DNA from: G963677325 sp963677325
Lineage (GTDB): Bacteria > Bacteroidota > Bacteroidia > Bacteroidales > Prolixibacteraceae
Direction of reading: 5' to 3'
Assembly: GCA_963677325.2 (NCBI GenBank)
Contig: CAXXGM010000004.1
Coordinates: 1-64,000 of the forward strand
Length of the DNA: 64,000 nt
The notes beneath the pieces were generated by a model that was not told where the DNA came from, did not search any database, and saw only the letters and a list, made by a program, of their open reading frames with translations. Below are positions 51,466 to 60,198 of the stretch, in pieces; within the stretch, counting starts at the first letter, position 1, and every line of letters begins with the position of its first letter. A program made the position numbers and the translations under genes.

Positions 51466-51966
51466 ATGACCAAAGCGAAAAATAACAAGCAGTTAAAGCT
51501 CGACGAAAGATACCTGAAAATGGCAACGATTTGGGCCGAGAATTCCTATTGCAAGCGCAGACAAGTCGGAGCGTTGCTGGTTAAAGATAAAATGATTATT
51601 TCCGATGGGTATAATGGAACTCCCTCAGGATTTGAGAACGTTTGTGAAGATGAAAACCAGAAAACAAAACCTTATGTGCTTCATGCCGAAGCCAATGCAA
51701 TCACAAAAGTAGCCAAGTCAAACAACAGCAGCGAAGGAGCTACTCTTTATGTGACCTCCTCCCCGTGTCTCGAATGTTCCAAATTGATCATTCAGGCCGG
51801 TATTGTACGGGTGGTTTTTTCGGAACATTATCACATGAATGATGGCGTAGAACTCTTAAATCGTGCTGGAATTGAAGTTATAATGGTAAATCCAGACGTA
51901 CGGAAATCTGAAGAAAATGCGGATGCTTTGGATATTAAAGCTGATTTTTCTGAAAAAATCATTTAA
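51466..51966 (+). CDS. dCMP deaminase (deoxycytidylate deaminase)
   Basis: Converts dCMP to dUMP for thymidylate synthesis. The zinc-binding motifs of the cytidine-deaminase fold are VLHAEANAI (His and catalytic Glu) and SSPCLECSKLII (two Cys). CKRRQVGALLVKD and SDGYNGTPSGFENVCE are also family-typical. Starting at ATG 51466 the protein has 166 residues; the ATG is preceded by AAGG. It ends 32 bp before an S41 protease gene on the same strand. Confidence 0.93.
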   Translation: MTKAKNNKQLKLDERYLKMATIWAENSYCKRRQVGALLVKDKMIISDGYNGTPSGFENVCEDENQKTKPYVLHAEANAITKVAKSNNSSEGATLYVTSSPCLECSKLIIQAGIVRVVFSEHYHMNDGVELLNRAGIEVIMVNPDVRKSEENADALDIKADFSEKII

Positions 51967-51998
51967 TCCTTCGATAACAAGCAAATATTAAAGAAGAC

Positions 51999-53621
51999 AT
52001 GAACAATAAAATAAAGCAAATCTGGTTTCTCATAATTGTGGCATTAGCCTTGATTATAGGAGTTATTTTCGGAATAAATTTTCAGTCAAAGAGACAACTT
52101 TCTTTTCATCCAAAGCAGATCAATAATAATAACAAGATTGGGGTAATCCTGAGTCTGATTGAAGGAAATTATGTTGACACAGTTGATTCCAAAAAACTTG
52201 TTGAATCTGCCATACCGGAACTTCTGAAACATCTTGATCCGCATACAATCTATATTCCAGCAAAGGATATGCAGGGCGTTACAGAAGAGATGTCGGGTAA
52301 CTTTAGCGGAATAGGGGTCCAATTCTCTATTCAGAATGATACGATCATGGTCATTGATGTGGTTTCCGGTGGTCCTTCACAAAAGCTTGGCATCAGAGCG
52401 GGCGACCGAATTGTAACAGTAAATGATACTTTGGTAGCCGGGAAGAAAATTACCAATGAAGATGTCTTGAAAAAACTCCGCGGGAAAAAAGAAAGCAAAG
52501 TTAAAGTCGGTATAGCAAGAAGAGGATTTGCTGATCTGATTCCGTTTGAGATTACAAGGGGTGAAATACCTATTAATAGTGTGGATGTCAGTTACATGGT
52601 GAGTAACAGCACGGGATATATAAAAATAGGAAGATTTGGTGAAAAAACATATGAGGAGTTCATGAGTGCCTTGTCCAAACTCAAGAAACAGGGAGCCAGA
52701 CAGATGGTCATTGACTTGAGAAGCAATCCGGGAGGATACCTTGGGGCAGTGATAAAAATGGTCAATGAATTCCTTGACAAAGGCGAACTGATTGTTTATA
52801 CCCAGGGAAGAACTCAGCCTAAGAAGAGTTTTTATGCAGATGTCAAGGGTACGTACGTGGGTGATAAAGTTGTAGTTCTTGTTGATGAATACTCTGCATC
52901 AGCAAGTGAGATTTTTGCAGGGGCCATACAGGATAATGATCGGGGAACAATTATCGGAAGAAGAACATTTGGCAAAGGTTTGGTTCAGGAACAGATCCCT
53001 TTTTATGACGGATCGGCTATGAGATTGACGGTTGCCCGTTACTATACACCCTCAGGCCGTTGTATTCAGAAGTCTTACAAGAACGGCATTGATGATTACT
53101 ATGCAGATATTACTCATCGGTATCTTCACGGGGAACTTGAACAAAAAGACAGTATTCGTTACAATGACAGCCTTAAATTTTTTACTCGTAAGGGACGGGT
53201 AGTTTATGGCGGAGGTGGAATTATGCCGGATATCTTTGTTCCTGCTGATACCTCCGGGATAACAAGTTATTACACTAAGGTTACCCAGAAGGGATTGGTT
53301 TACCAGTTTGCTTTTGATTATGCCGACAAGAACCGTGATGAATTGGGAGAACTTAAAAAGGGTAAGGATTTTATTCAGTACCTGGAAAAGAAAGGCATTC
53401 TTTCTGAGTTTGTTTCCTATGCCAATAAAAAGGGTATTCCGATGGATAAAAAGGGACTGACAGTCTCCGGTAAAATTATCGAAACACAAGTAATGGCTTA
53501 CATTACCAGAAATATTATTGGAGAAGAAGGATTCTATTCTGTGATCAGCGGTATTGACAATACGTTTCAGGAAGCTGTTAAGGCCCTGGATTCAGGAGAT
53601 ATGCTGGTGAAGTCGAATTAG
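51999..53621 (+). CDS. S41-family C-terminal processing peptidase (CtpA/Prc-like)
   Basis: A periplasmic, membrane-anchored serine protease of 540 residues. One N-terminal helix (IWFLIIVALALIIGVIFGIN) anchors it. A PDZ domain lies at about 90-175 (GNFSGIGVQFSIQNDTIMVI, GIRAGDRIVTVNDTLV). The Ser-Lys dyad is in EYSASASEIFAGA and GRRTFGKGLVQEQ. The rest of the sequence (YYTPSGRCIQK) matches bacterial CTPs. Such enzymes trim envelope proteins. Downstream of dCMP deaminase by 32 bp and likely co-transcribed. Confidence 0.93.
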   Translation: MNNKIKQIWFLIIVALALIIGVIFGINFQSKRQLSFHPKQINNNNKIGVILSLIEGNYVDTVDSKKLVESAIPELLKHLDPHTIYIPAKDMQGVTEEMSGNFSGIGVQFSIQNDTIMVIDVVSGGPSQKLGIRAGDRIVTVNDTLVAGKKITNEDVLKKLRGKKESKVKVGIARRGFADLIPFEITRGEIPINSVDVSYMVSNSTGYIKIGRFGEKTYEEFMSALSKLKKQGARQMVIDLRSNPGGYLGAVIKMVNEFLDKGELIVYTQGRTQPKKSFYADVKGTYVGDKVVVLVDEYSASASEIFAGAIQDNDRGTIIGRRTFGKGLVQEQIPFYDGSAMRLTVARYYTPSGRCIQKSYKNGIDDYYADITHRYLHGELEQKDSIRYNDSLKFFTRKGRVVYGGGGIMPDIFVPADTSGITSYYTKVTQKGLVYQFAFDYADKNRDELGELKKGKDFIQYLEKKGILSEFVSYANKKGIPMDKKGLTVSGKIIETQVMAYITRNIIGEEGFYSVISGIDNTFQEAVKALDSGDMLVKSN

Positions 53622-53652
53622 ATTTCTGGTGGTAGATGTGCGTTTTTTTTTC

Positions 53653-53853
53653 GTGCGAATTTCACGAATTTGTTACGAATTTACACGAAACGGGTGCGAG
53701 AGACAATGATCAATAAAAATTGACATTGTAGACACGCACGGCAGTGAGTCTTAAAAGGTCTCTCTTAAAGTTTTTAGCGCCTACAGGCCTAATCAAGTTT
53801 GTTCGTGTAATTTGTGTTCGTGTAAATTCGTAACAAATTCGTGAAATTCGCAC
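53653..53853. repeat. 37-bp perfect inverted repeat pair (stem of a 201-bp element)
   Basis: Arms at 53653-53689 and 53817-53853 are perfect reverse complements of each other, 127 bp apart. Each arm contains CACGAATT and ACGAATTTACACGAA words related to the dispersed repeats near 2.2, 7.8, 8.1 and 11.8 kb. It lies between the convergent S41 protease and carboxylase genes. Confidence 0.8.
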
Positions 53854-53858
53854 AATAA

Positions 53859-55397
53859 CTATAATGGAATATTCCCGTGTTTCTTCAGTGGATTTAATTT
53901 ATGCTTGTTTTGAGTCATATCCAATGCCTGGATGATTTTCATGCGGGTTTGTGACGGAAGGATTATTTCATCTATATACCCCAGTTCTGCTGCTTTATAA
54001 GGATTGGCAAATTTAGTGCGGTAATCATCCACCGCTTCTTTTAATTGCTCTTCACTAAGTTTATCCCGGTGGATAATCTTCACAGCTCCATCAGCTCCCA
54101 TAACCGCAATTTCGGAGGAAGGGAAAGCGAAGTTGGCATCACCTCCGATATGTTTGCTGCTCATCACATCATAAGCTCCGCCATACGCTTTTCGCGTGAT
54201 CACGGTTATCTTTGGAACGGTTGCTTCGGCGAATGCATAAAGAAGTTTAGCCCCATGACGGATAATCCCTCCATATTCCTGATTGGTACCTGGCAGAAAT
54301 CCAGGCACATCAACAAACGTAATCAACGGAATGTTGAATGCATCGCAAAAGCGTACAAAGCGGGCTGCTTTTACAGAAGAGTTGATATCAAGAGCCCCCG
54401 CAAGACTTGAAGGCTGATTGGCAACCAGGCCAATACTCTTGCCTGCCATCCGGGCAAAACCTATAATAATGTTCGGTGCAAAAAAAGGCTGGATCTCAAA
54501 GAAGTTGTGATTATCCACCACACATGAGATTAACTTCTTCATATCATAAGCCTTATTAGGATCGTCGGGTATAAGAGTATTCAGATTTTCATCTTCCCGG
54601 AAGAGATTATCAAGACAAGGCACGGGGTGAGGATCCTCCATGTTGTTGGAAGGAATATAACTTAATAGTTCACGGATCATCAGAATCGCATGCTCTTCAT
54701 TTTCAGCTGTCAGATGTGCTACCCCACTGGTTGAATGATGAGTTGAAGCCCCTCCAAGCTCCTCTTTTGTGACATCTTCATGCGTGACCGCTTTGACCAC
54801 GTCCGGACCGGTAACAAACATGTAACTGGAATTCTTTACCATCACAATAAAATCAGTAATGGCTGGGGAATATACTGCTCCGCCCGCACAGGGCCCAAGA
54901 ATTGCAGAAATTTGTGGAATAACACCTGAACTCATTACATTCCTGTAAAATATATCAGCATATCCCGCAAGACTTTCAATACCCTCCTGAATACGGGCCC
55001 CTCCCGAGTCATTCAGACCAATAATGGGGGCACCCATCTTCATGGCAAGATCCATGATCTTAATTATTTTATTGGCATTGGCGCGGCTCATGGTGCCTCC
55101 GTATACTGTAAAGTCCTGTGCAAAAACATAAACAAGCCGTCCACCTATTTTCCCGTATCCGGAAACAACTCCATCACCGGGATACAGATTCTTCTCCATT
55201 TCAAAATCATGGGAGCGATGTACCACGAACTTATCAATTTCTACAAAAGTGCCCTGATCCAAAAGAAGGAGGATTCTTTCCCTTGCTGTTTTCCGGTTTG
55301 CGGCATGAAGGCGTTCGATACGATCTTTGCCCCCTCCCAATTCTGCTTTCTGATTTTTTTCTTCAAGAATGCTGATTTTGCCTTTCAAATCTGACAT
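53859..55397 (-). CDS. Acyl-CoA carboxylase carboxyltransferase subunit (PccB/MmdA-like)
   Basis: Transfers CO2 from biotin to propionyl-CoA or a similar acyl-CoA (or runs backwards as methylmalonyl-CoA decarboxylase). The 512-residue protein has the acyl-CoA-binding oxyanion motif GGARIQEGIESLAGY, the N-terminal KTARERILLLLDQGTF, GPCAGGAVYSPA, and the biotin-binding FVDVPGFLPGTNQEYGGI with RKAYGGAYDVM. It is last in a unit with the biotin carrier protein and biotin carboxylase genes, supporting a complete carboxylase rather than a Na+-pumping decarboxylase, whose membrane subunits are absent. Confidence 0.92.
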   Translation of the reverse strand: MSDLKGKISILEEKNQKAELGGGKDRIERLHAANRKTARERILLLLDQGTFVEIDKFVVHRSHDFEMEKNLYPGDGVVSGYGKIGGRLVYVFAQDFTVYGGTMSRANANKIIKIMDLAMKMGAPIIGLNDSGGARIQEGIESLAGYADIFYRNVMSSGVIPQISAILGPCAGGAVYSPAITDFIVMVKNSSYMFVTGPDVVKAVTHEDVTKEELGGASTHHSTSGVAHLTAENEEHAILMIRELLSYIPSNNMEDPHPVPCLDNLFREDENLNTLIPDDPNKAYDMKKLISCVVDNHNFFEIQPFFAPNIIIGFARMAGKSIGLVANQPSSLAGALDINSSVKAARFVRFCDAFNIPLITFVDVPGFLPGTNQEYGGIIRHGAKLLYAFAEATVPKITVITRKAYGGAYDVMSSKHIGGDANFAFPSSEIAVMGADGAVKIIHRDKLSEEQLKEAVDDYRTKFANPYKAAELGYIDEIILPSQTRMKIIQALDMTQNKHKLNPLKKHGNIPL

Positions 55398-55494
55398 TTG
55401 TTATACTTTTGGATTGGTGATTTTGGCTGGGAAAGTAAACCTACTTTAATATACTTACTTATACTTTATTAAGTCTTAATTTATACTATTCAAC

Positions 55495-56022
55495 TCAAAT
55501 CAGTTCTTCAATAATAATTAGAAGTTGATTATTCTCCACAGTATCGCCTGTTTTTACTGCTACATCAGTCACTATACCGGCTTTCCCTGCCTTAAACTCA
55601 CTTTCCATTTTCATGGCAGACAGAATAATTACAGTTTGTCCCGCTTCGACCTGGTCACCTGCATTAACCAGCACACTGACAACACGCCCAGGCATGGGAG
55701 ATCTGATAATTGAATCTCCCGAATCGTCTATAATGTTTTGCCGGTTCAGCATATACCGTGATTCATTGTCAATAATTTCAATATCAAAAGGTGTATCAGA
55801 TACAGAAATACTGTACTGTTTTGGTTCAGCTTTTTCGGTAACTTCCACATTAAAGGATTTTCCTTTATGAAGAATTGAGTACTCGTGGTCACCGATTTTT
55901 ACCAGATCCACCTCATAAATGATATCATCGATTGAAATGGTATAAATATTCCCTTCGCGTTTTAATTCCTTAACGACCGCGTTCCGATTGTTTAATTTAA
56001 ATTCGAGATTCATTTTTATCAA
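55495..56022 (-). CDS. Biotin carboxyl carrier protein
   Basis: A 175-residue protein with a C-terminal biotinyl domain (residues 100-175): RSPMPGRVVSVLVNAGDQVE and the biotinylation motif AMKMES with the Lys at about position 143. The N-terminal half is a small beta-rich domain typical of PCC-type carrier subunits. It starts 9 bp after accC and ends 97 bp before the carboxyltransferase. An alternative start at the fourth codon (Met) is possible. Confidence 0.92.
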   Translation of the reverse strand: MIKMNLEFKLNNRNAVVKELKREGNIYTISIDDIIYEVDLVKIGDHEYSILHKGKSFNVEVTEKAEPKQYSISVSDTPFDIEIIDNESRYMLNRQNIIDDSGDSIIRSPMPGRVVSVLVNAGDQVEAGQTVIILSAMKMESEFKAGKAGIVTDVAVKTGDTVENNQLLIIIEELI

Positions 56023-56031
56023 TTACCTGGT

Positions 56032-57558
56032 TTATAATCGTGTCACCGGATGTTTCCTGCTTTGTTGTTTCCAGCTGTTTATTTTTGTTTCCCAGTTAGG
56101 AAAAACGTTACTACGGATATTTTCATATTTACTTATGTAATCCACGAATGCTGCAATTATTCCTAAATCTTCATCCTCCTGATGATCTGCTTCTTTTAAA
56201 TTGAGGAATATGCTGTTTTTTTCAATGAAATGAGTATTGTAATTTCCTCGTCCAAATTCCTTCGAATCAATAATTTTTTTAAGGAAACCATTGGTGGTTT
56301 TAACTCCGATAATTTTAAATTCATCCAGCGCTCGGGCCATTCTTTGAATAGCTTCCGCTCTTGTAGAACCCCACACGATAATCTTGCTGATCATCGAATC
56401 GTAAAAATACGGAATTGTATATCCTTCATAAACATATCCGTCACAGCGAATTCCGGGACCTTTTGGTTCCGTGAGCCGTAAAATTTTACCAGGGTCAGGC
56501 ATGAAATTATTCCCTGTATCTTCAGCATAAATTCTGCATTCAATTGAATGACCATTTTGCCTGATATCTGTTTGTGACCAGGATAAAGGGTGCCCTTCTG
56601 TAATCCTGATCTGTTCCTTAACCAGATCGACTCCGACCACCATTTCTGTTACAGGATGCTCAACCTGCAGACGGGTATTCATTTCAAGAAAATAAAAATT
56701 CAGTTTATCGTCAACTATAAACTCTATGGTTCCGGCTCCCTCATAATCTGCAGCCTTTGCAGCAGCCACAGCAAAATCACCCATTTTCTTTCTTGAATCA
56801 GGGGTCATCAGAGGTGAAGGGGTTTCTTCTATTACCTTTTGATGGCGCCGCTGAATAGAACATTCTCTTTCAAACAGATGGATTGTATTCCCGTATTTAT
56901 CTGCTAATATCTGAAATTCAATGTGATGAGGCGACTCTATGTATTTTTCAATATAGACCGAATCATCTCCAAAAGCTGTTTTAGCTTCAGATCTTGCCGA
57001 ACGCAAAGAACTCTCAATTTGGGATGCTTCCCTAACAAGGCGCATTCCTCTTCCGCCTCCTCCTGCCGCAGCTTTTATCATCACAGGAAGACCAACTTCT
57101 TTTATAATCTGAAGCGCCTCTCCCTCGTCACAGATTCTTTCGGTATTTCCGGGAACAACAGGTATTCCTGCATCGATCATCTTTTTACGGGCACTTAATT
57201 TATTTCCCATCATTTCGATTGATTCAGCAGATGGCCCTATAAATAAAATGCCTTCCTCTTTACATCGCCTGGAAAAACCTGCATTTTCGGAAAGAAAACC
57301 ATAACCGGGATGAATGGCATCAGCGCCCGCTTTCCTTGCAGCTTTGAGGATGCTGTTGATATTCAGATAACTTTCGGCTGAAGGAGAAGGGCCAATATAA
57401 AATGCCTCATCAGCACAACGAACATGCAGAGAGGTACGATCTGCATCACTGAATACAGCAACTGTCCTTATTCCCATTTCCCGGCAGGACCTTATGATTC
57501 GTACGGCAATCTCACCTCTGTTTGCAATGAGTATTTTATTTATCATTTTCCGATCCAT
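56032..57558 (-). CDS. Biotin carboxylase
   Basis: ATP-dependent carboxylation of carrier-bound biotin. The 508-residue ATP-grasp enzyme has KILIANRGEIAVRIIRSC at the N-terminus, HPGYGFLSENAGF, the glycine loop AAAGGGGRGMRLV, EKYIESPHHIEFQIL, the metal/biotin residues in FLEMNTRLQVEHPVTEM and RMARALDEFKIIGVKTT. First gene of the carboxylase operon. The fifth codon is also ATG and gives the more usual N-terminus MINKILIANRGE. Confidence 0.93.
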   Translation of the reverse strand: MDRKMINKILIANRGEIAVRIIRSCREMGIRTVAVFSDADRTSLHVRCADEAFYIGPSPSAESYLNINSILKAARKAGADAIHPGYGFLSENAGFSRRCKEEGILFIGPSAESIEMMGNKLSARKKMIDAGIPVVPGNTERICDEGEALQIIKEVGLPVMIKAAAGGGGRGMRLVREASQIESSLRSARSEAKTAFGDDSVYIEKYIESPHHIEFQILADKYGNTIHLFERECSIQRRHQKVIEETPSPLMTPDSRKKMGDFAVAAAKAADYEGAGTIEFIVDDKLNFYFLEMNTRLQVEHPVTEMVVGVDLVKEQIRITEGHPLSWSQTDIRQNGHSIECRIYAEDTGNNFMPDPGKILRLTEPKGPGIRCDGYVYEGYTIPYFYDSMISKIIVWGSTRAEAIQRMARALDEFKIIGVKTTNGFLKKIIDSKEFGRGNYNTHFIEKNSIFLNLKEADHQEDEDLGIIAAFVDYISKYENIRSNVFPNWETKINSWKQQSRKHPVTRL

Positions 57559-57962
57559 AGGTTTCCAAATAATTATCTAATCATTTTGCCAAATTACATA
57601 TATTAGAAAAGATATATGTATATATTTTATTGAAAATTACAAGTCAGGTTAAAGAAGAAAATTTACAATCCTGATCGGGAAATTGATGTATTAAATTAGT
57701 TGTCAATAATTTATAAGCAAACAAAGAAGAATTATCCGGGTGAAAAATTTTATCGAAAGATCAACGTTTTTAGACCAATTTTGAAATATTCGTTTTTTTA
57801 GACTCAAAATTCCTGATCTACCGTAAAAATATCAACTCGTGATTTAATTGAAAATGAAATGATACATAATACAAGATAATTAAAACAGCAAAGGGTAAAC
57901 GTAGCAAACACCGAAAAACAAAAGCCTGTTTTGGGGGTACGATGTTCGTTATTATGTTGGTC

Positions 57963-58028
57963 CATACGATAAAGATCGAACCGAACGTGGTACGACGATG
58001 GTACGACGATGGTACGAGGAAGGTGGCA
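57963..58028. repeat. 11-bp periodic tract (locus E)
   Basis: The clearest units are ACGTGGTACGA / CGATGGTACGA / CGATGGTACGA / GGAAGGTGGCA from 57985, preceded by GATCGAACCGA and a weaker unit. TACGA recurs at 57991, 58002 and 58013. Confidence 0.7.
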
Positions 58029-58235
58029 GGCTTATTTATGCGAGATTATGTTTAGCGGATATTTTTAGATTAAGAATTGAAAAAAAAAATTAGTTCCCGA
58101 TAAAACATACAATTTATTTATTATTATATTTACTTTTCAAATCTATGATGATCTCATTGTATTAAATGATGGGAGCAGCGTGTTTATCTGGTGGACTTCT
58201 TATCGAAGAATGGGTGTATTTCAATGATCATTTTC

Positions 58236-58321
58236 TGCCACGAAAACACGAAAACACAAAAGTGCACCAAGTGAGGCATTTGATCTTTGGTGGGTTTTGG
58301 TGATTTAGTGGTTTGGTGGCA
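58236..58321. repeat. Imperfect inverted repeat (CCACGAAAACACG type)
   Basis: The left arm, 58236-58270, starts TGCCACGAAAACACGAAAAC; the right arm, 58287-58321, ends GTGGTTTGGTGGCA. Pairing is interrupted but extends over most of 35 bp. Only the left arm is present in the related region at 60115-60150. Confidence 0.6.
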
Positions 58322-58375
58322 TATTTTTGGATGATTATCACCATCTTAACTTAGTTGCAGCAAAATCGTATTATT

Positions 58376-59953
58376 ATGACGAACAAAAAAAAAATCATTA
58401 ATGCGTGGCGGTGGAAAGTGACGATTTTTCTTCCCCTATTTGCCCTCTTATTATTGACTTTCTGCAAAACGGCCGAAAATACCGATAACGATCGTTTGCC
58501 GGATCCCGCCATCAAGGCAGGAATAGCCAAAATAGATGGGCGACTTACTAATTTTCACCTAAATAAAGGAGAAGAGAGGCCGACGTTGATATTAATGGTT
58601 ACAAATCCTGTAACGGCCGAAGTAGGAAAATACAAAACACAACCGGGAGAAGACGGCAGTTTTCACTTTGAAGTTCCAGTCGAGTGCAACATTAATGTAG
58701 GTTGGATAGGCGTATCCCCTGAATTTGATGACAATACCTCAGCCGTTGGATTGATCCCCGGTGAAACAACAAAAATAGAAATCACCAATAACAGGCCTGA
58801 TGACCTGAAAGTAACGATGGTAAGCGGCCTTGGATTAGCCTCCGGAGATTTACCGCATCTCCATAAAATGTACATTAAATTCATTGAGAATCATTATCCT
58901 CCTCAGCCTTGGTATAACATGACTCCTGAAGATTACAGTCATTTGGCTGTTACGAAACTGATGGTGGAAAGAATGAAAAGATGGATAAATGATTCAATAA
59001 TATCGGTAAGAGCAAAGAACTTTATTACAGACAAATGCAAATTATTTTATCTGAATAGATGCCTTCTCACCTACCGTGACTATATGTCCCTAAACTACCG
59101 GAATACAAAACCTAAAGGAGAACCGGATAATTTTACGCCACAGGAACCTAAAAAATCTTACTATACATTTCTTAAAGAATTTAATCTGAACAATCCCCAG
59201 TATTTATATAACGGAGCCTCATATGCTGACGTATTGCAGACCCTACTTTCAAATGAAACGTTGAATATTCAGGCGATTAAAGAAATCCCTGTACAAGACT
59301 GGTTAAAGGAAGTGAAGAAGAATATGGCTGATTTGATAGGTTCAGACAAAGGTTTGTTCTACGATCTTCTGGTTGCCAATGCTTATGCCCGGCAGTTTAA
59401 TAACGAGTTGAAACCATTATCGGATAAACAGAAGGGAAATATCAGGAGCTATTTTAAGGATGAAGAGATCGCGAAAATACTTTTAAGGAAGAATGAAGAG
59501 GTCATCAAGCTGGAAGCTGAAAAAAACTATTTCAAAACAAACATTAACACGACACCGGCAGTTCCAAAAGAAGAATTAATGAAAGCGATTATATCCAAAT
59601 ACAAAGGGAAGGCAGTAGTAGTGGATTTTTGGGCCACCTGGTGCGCTCCTTGTATGAACGCTATGATAGAGATCAGGGATGTCAAAAGAGAACTGCATGA
59701 TAAAAATATAGCTTTTGTATATATCACTAATGTTTCTTCTCCAAAGAAATTATGGGAAGAAAAAATCAATAGTATCGGCGGAGAACACTATTATCTGCCT
59801 CAAGATGAATGGGTATATATCATGGGTAAATTTGGTTTCGAAAGTATACCCTCATATTTGTTTTATGACCAAAAAGGCGAAATGAAGAATAAAGTTACCG
59901 CTTATCCCGGATCGGAAAAAATGAAGAAGATGATAAAAGAACTGTTGGATTAA
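58376..59953 (+). CDS. Exported TlpA-like thioredoxin-domain protein (copy 1)
   Basis: A 525-residue protein. The N-terminal leader has one hydrophobic span after a basic start (WRWKVTIFLPLFALLLLTFC); C may act as a lipobox cysteine, though this is uncertain. Residues 45-150 form a beta-rich domain (GEDGSFHFEVPVECN) as in DUF4369-like regions of Bacteroidota TlpA proteins, followed by a helical region and a C-terminal thioredoxin fold (about 390-525) with the CxxC active site FWATWCAPCMNAM and the cis-Pro in FESIPSYLF. Probably a periplasmic thiol-disulfide reductase. The ATG at 58376 is preferred over the TTG at 58355. A close paralogue begins at 63599. Confidence 0.87.
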   Translation: MTNKKKIINAWRWKVTIFLPLFALLLLTFCKTAENTDNDRLPDPAIKAGIAKIDGRLTNFHLNKGEERPTLILMVTNPVTAEVGKYKTQPGEDGSFHFEVPVECNINVGWIGVSPEFDDNTSAVGLIPGETTKIEITNNRPDDLKVTMVSGLGLASGDLPHLHKMYIKFIENHYPPQPWYNMTPEDYSHLAVTKLMVERMKRWINDSIISVRAKNFITDKCKLFYLNRCLLTYRDYMSLNYRNTKPKGEPDNFTPQEPKKSYYTFLKEFNLNNPQYLYNGASYADVLQTLLSNETLNIQAIKEIPVQDWLKEVKKNMADLIGSDKGLFYDLLVANAYARQFNNELKPLSDKQKGNIRSYFKDEEIAKILLRKNEEVIKLEAEKNYFKTNINTTPAVPKEELMKAIISKYKGKAVVVDFWATWCAPCMNAMIEIRDVKRELHDKNIAFVYITNVSSPKKLWEEKINSIGGEHYYLPQDEWVYIMGKFGFESIPSYLFYDQKGEMKNKVTAYPGSEKMKKMIKELLD

Positions 59954-59962
59954 TGATTGCAG

Positions 59963-59995
59963 AGATGGTACGAGGAAGGTACGAGGAGGGTGGCA
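59963..59995. repeat. 11-bp periodic tract (locus F)
   Basis: AGATGGTACGA / GGAAGGTACGA / GGAGGGTGGCA, directly after copy 1 of the TlpA-like gene. The last unit and what follows match the end of locus E. Confidence 0.65.
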
Positions 59996-60150
59996 GGCTT
60001 TTTCATGTGTAGTTATGTTTAGTGGATATTTTTGCGATATGAATTGAAAAAATATTTTCAATTCTCATAATATACAATTAATTTATTATTATATTTACTT
60101 TTTGATCATTTTCTGCCACCAAAGCACGAAAACACAAAAACGCACCCAAG
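59984..60150. repeat. Second copy of the upstream block found at 58020-58270
   Basis: GGTGGCAGGCTT, TTATGTTTAG, GGATATTTTT and TTTATTATTATATTTACTTTT occur in the same order in both places. Copy 2 lacks about 90 bp that separate the ACTTTT and TGATCATTTTCTGCCA words of copy 1. Both copies precede exported-protein genes. Confidence 0.75.
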
Positions 60151-60198
60151 TGTTGGATGATTATTATAATTATAAATACTAATTAATCCCCTAACTTA

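Larger units (their letters stand above)
57559..58375. other. Long intergenic region with periodic tract, duplicated block and inverted repeat
   Basis: No gene seen. From left to right: AT-rich sequence, the periodic tract at 57963-58028, a block of about 110 bp (58020-58136) that recurs at 59984-60101, and an inverted repeat at 58236-58321 ending 54 bp before the TlpA-like gene. Confidence 0.6.

Noticed and set aside
53859..57558. Na+-pumping methylmalonyl-CoA decarboxylase operon
   Set aside because: A biotin carboxylase is present and no membrane beta or delta subunit is seen, which fits an ATP-dependent carboxylase instead.
57963..58028. CRISPR-like array
   Set aside because: Units are 11 bp, back to back and variable, with no separate repeats and spacers and no cas genes in the window.
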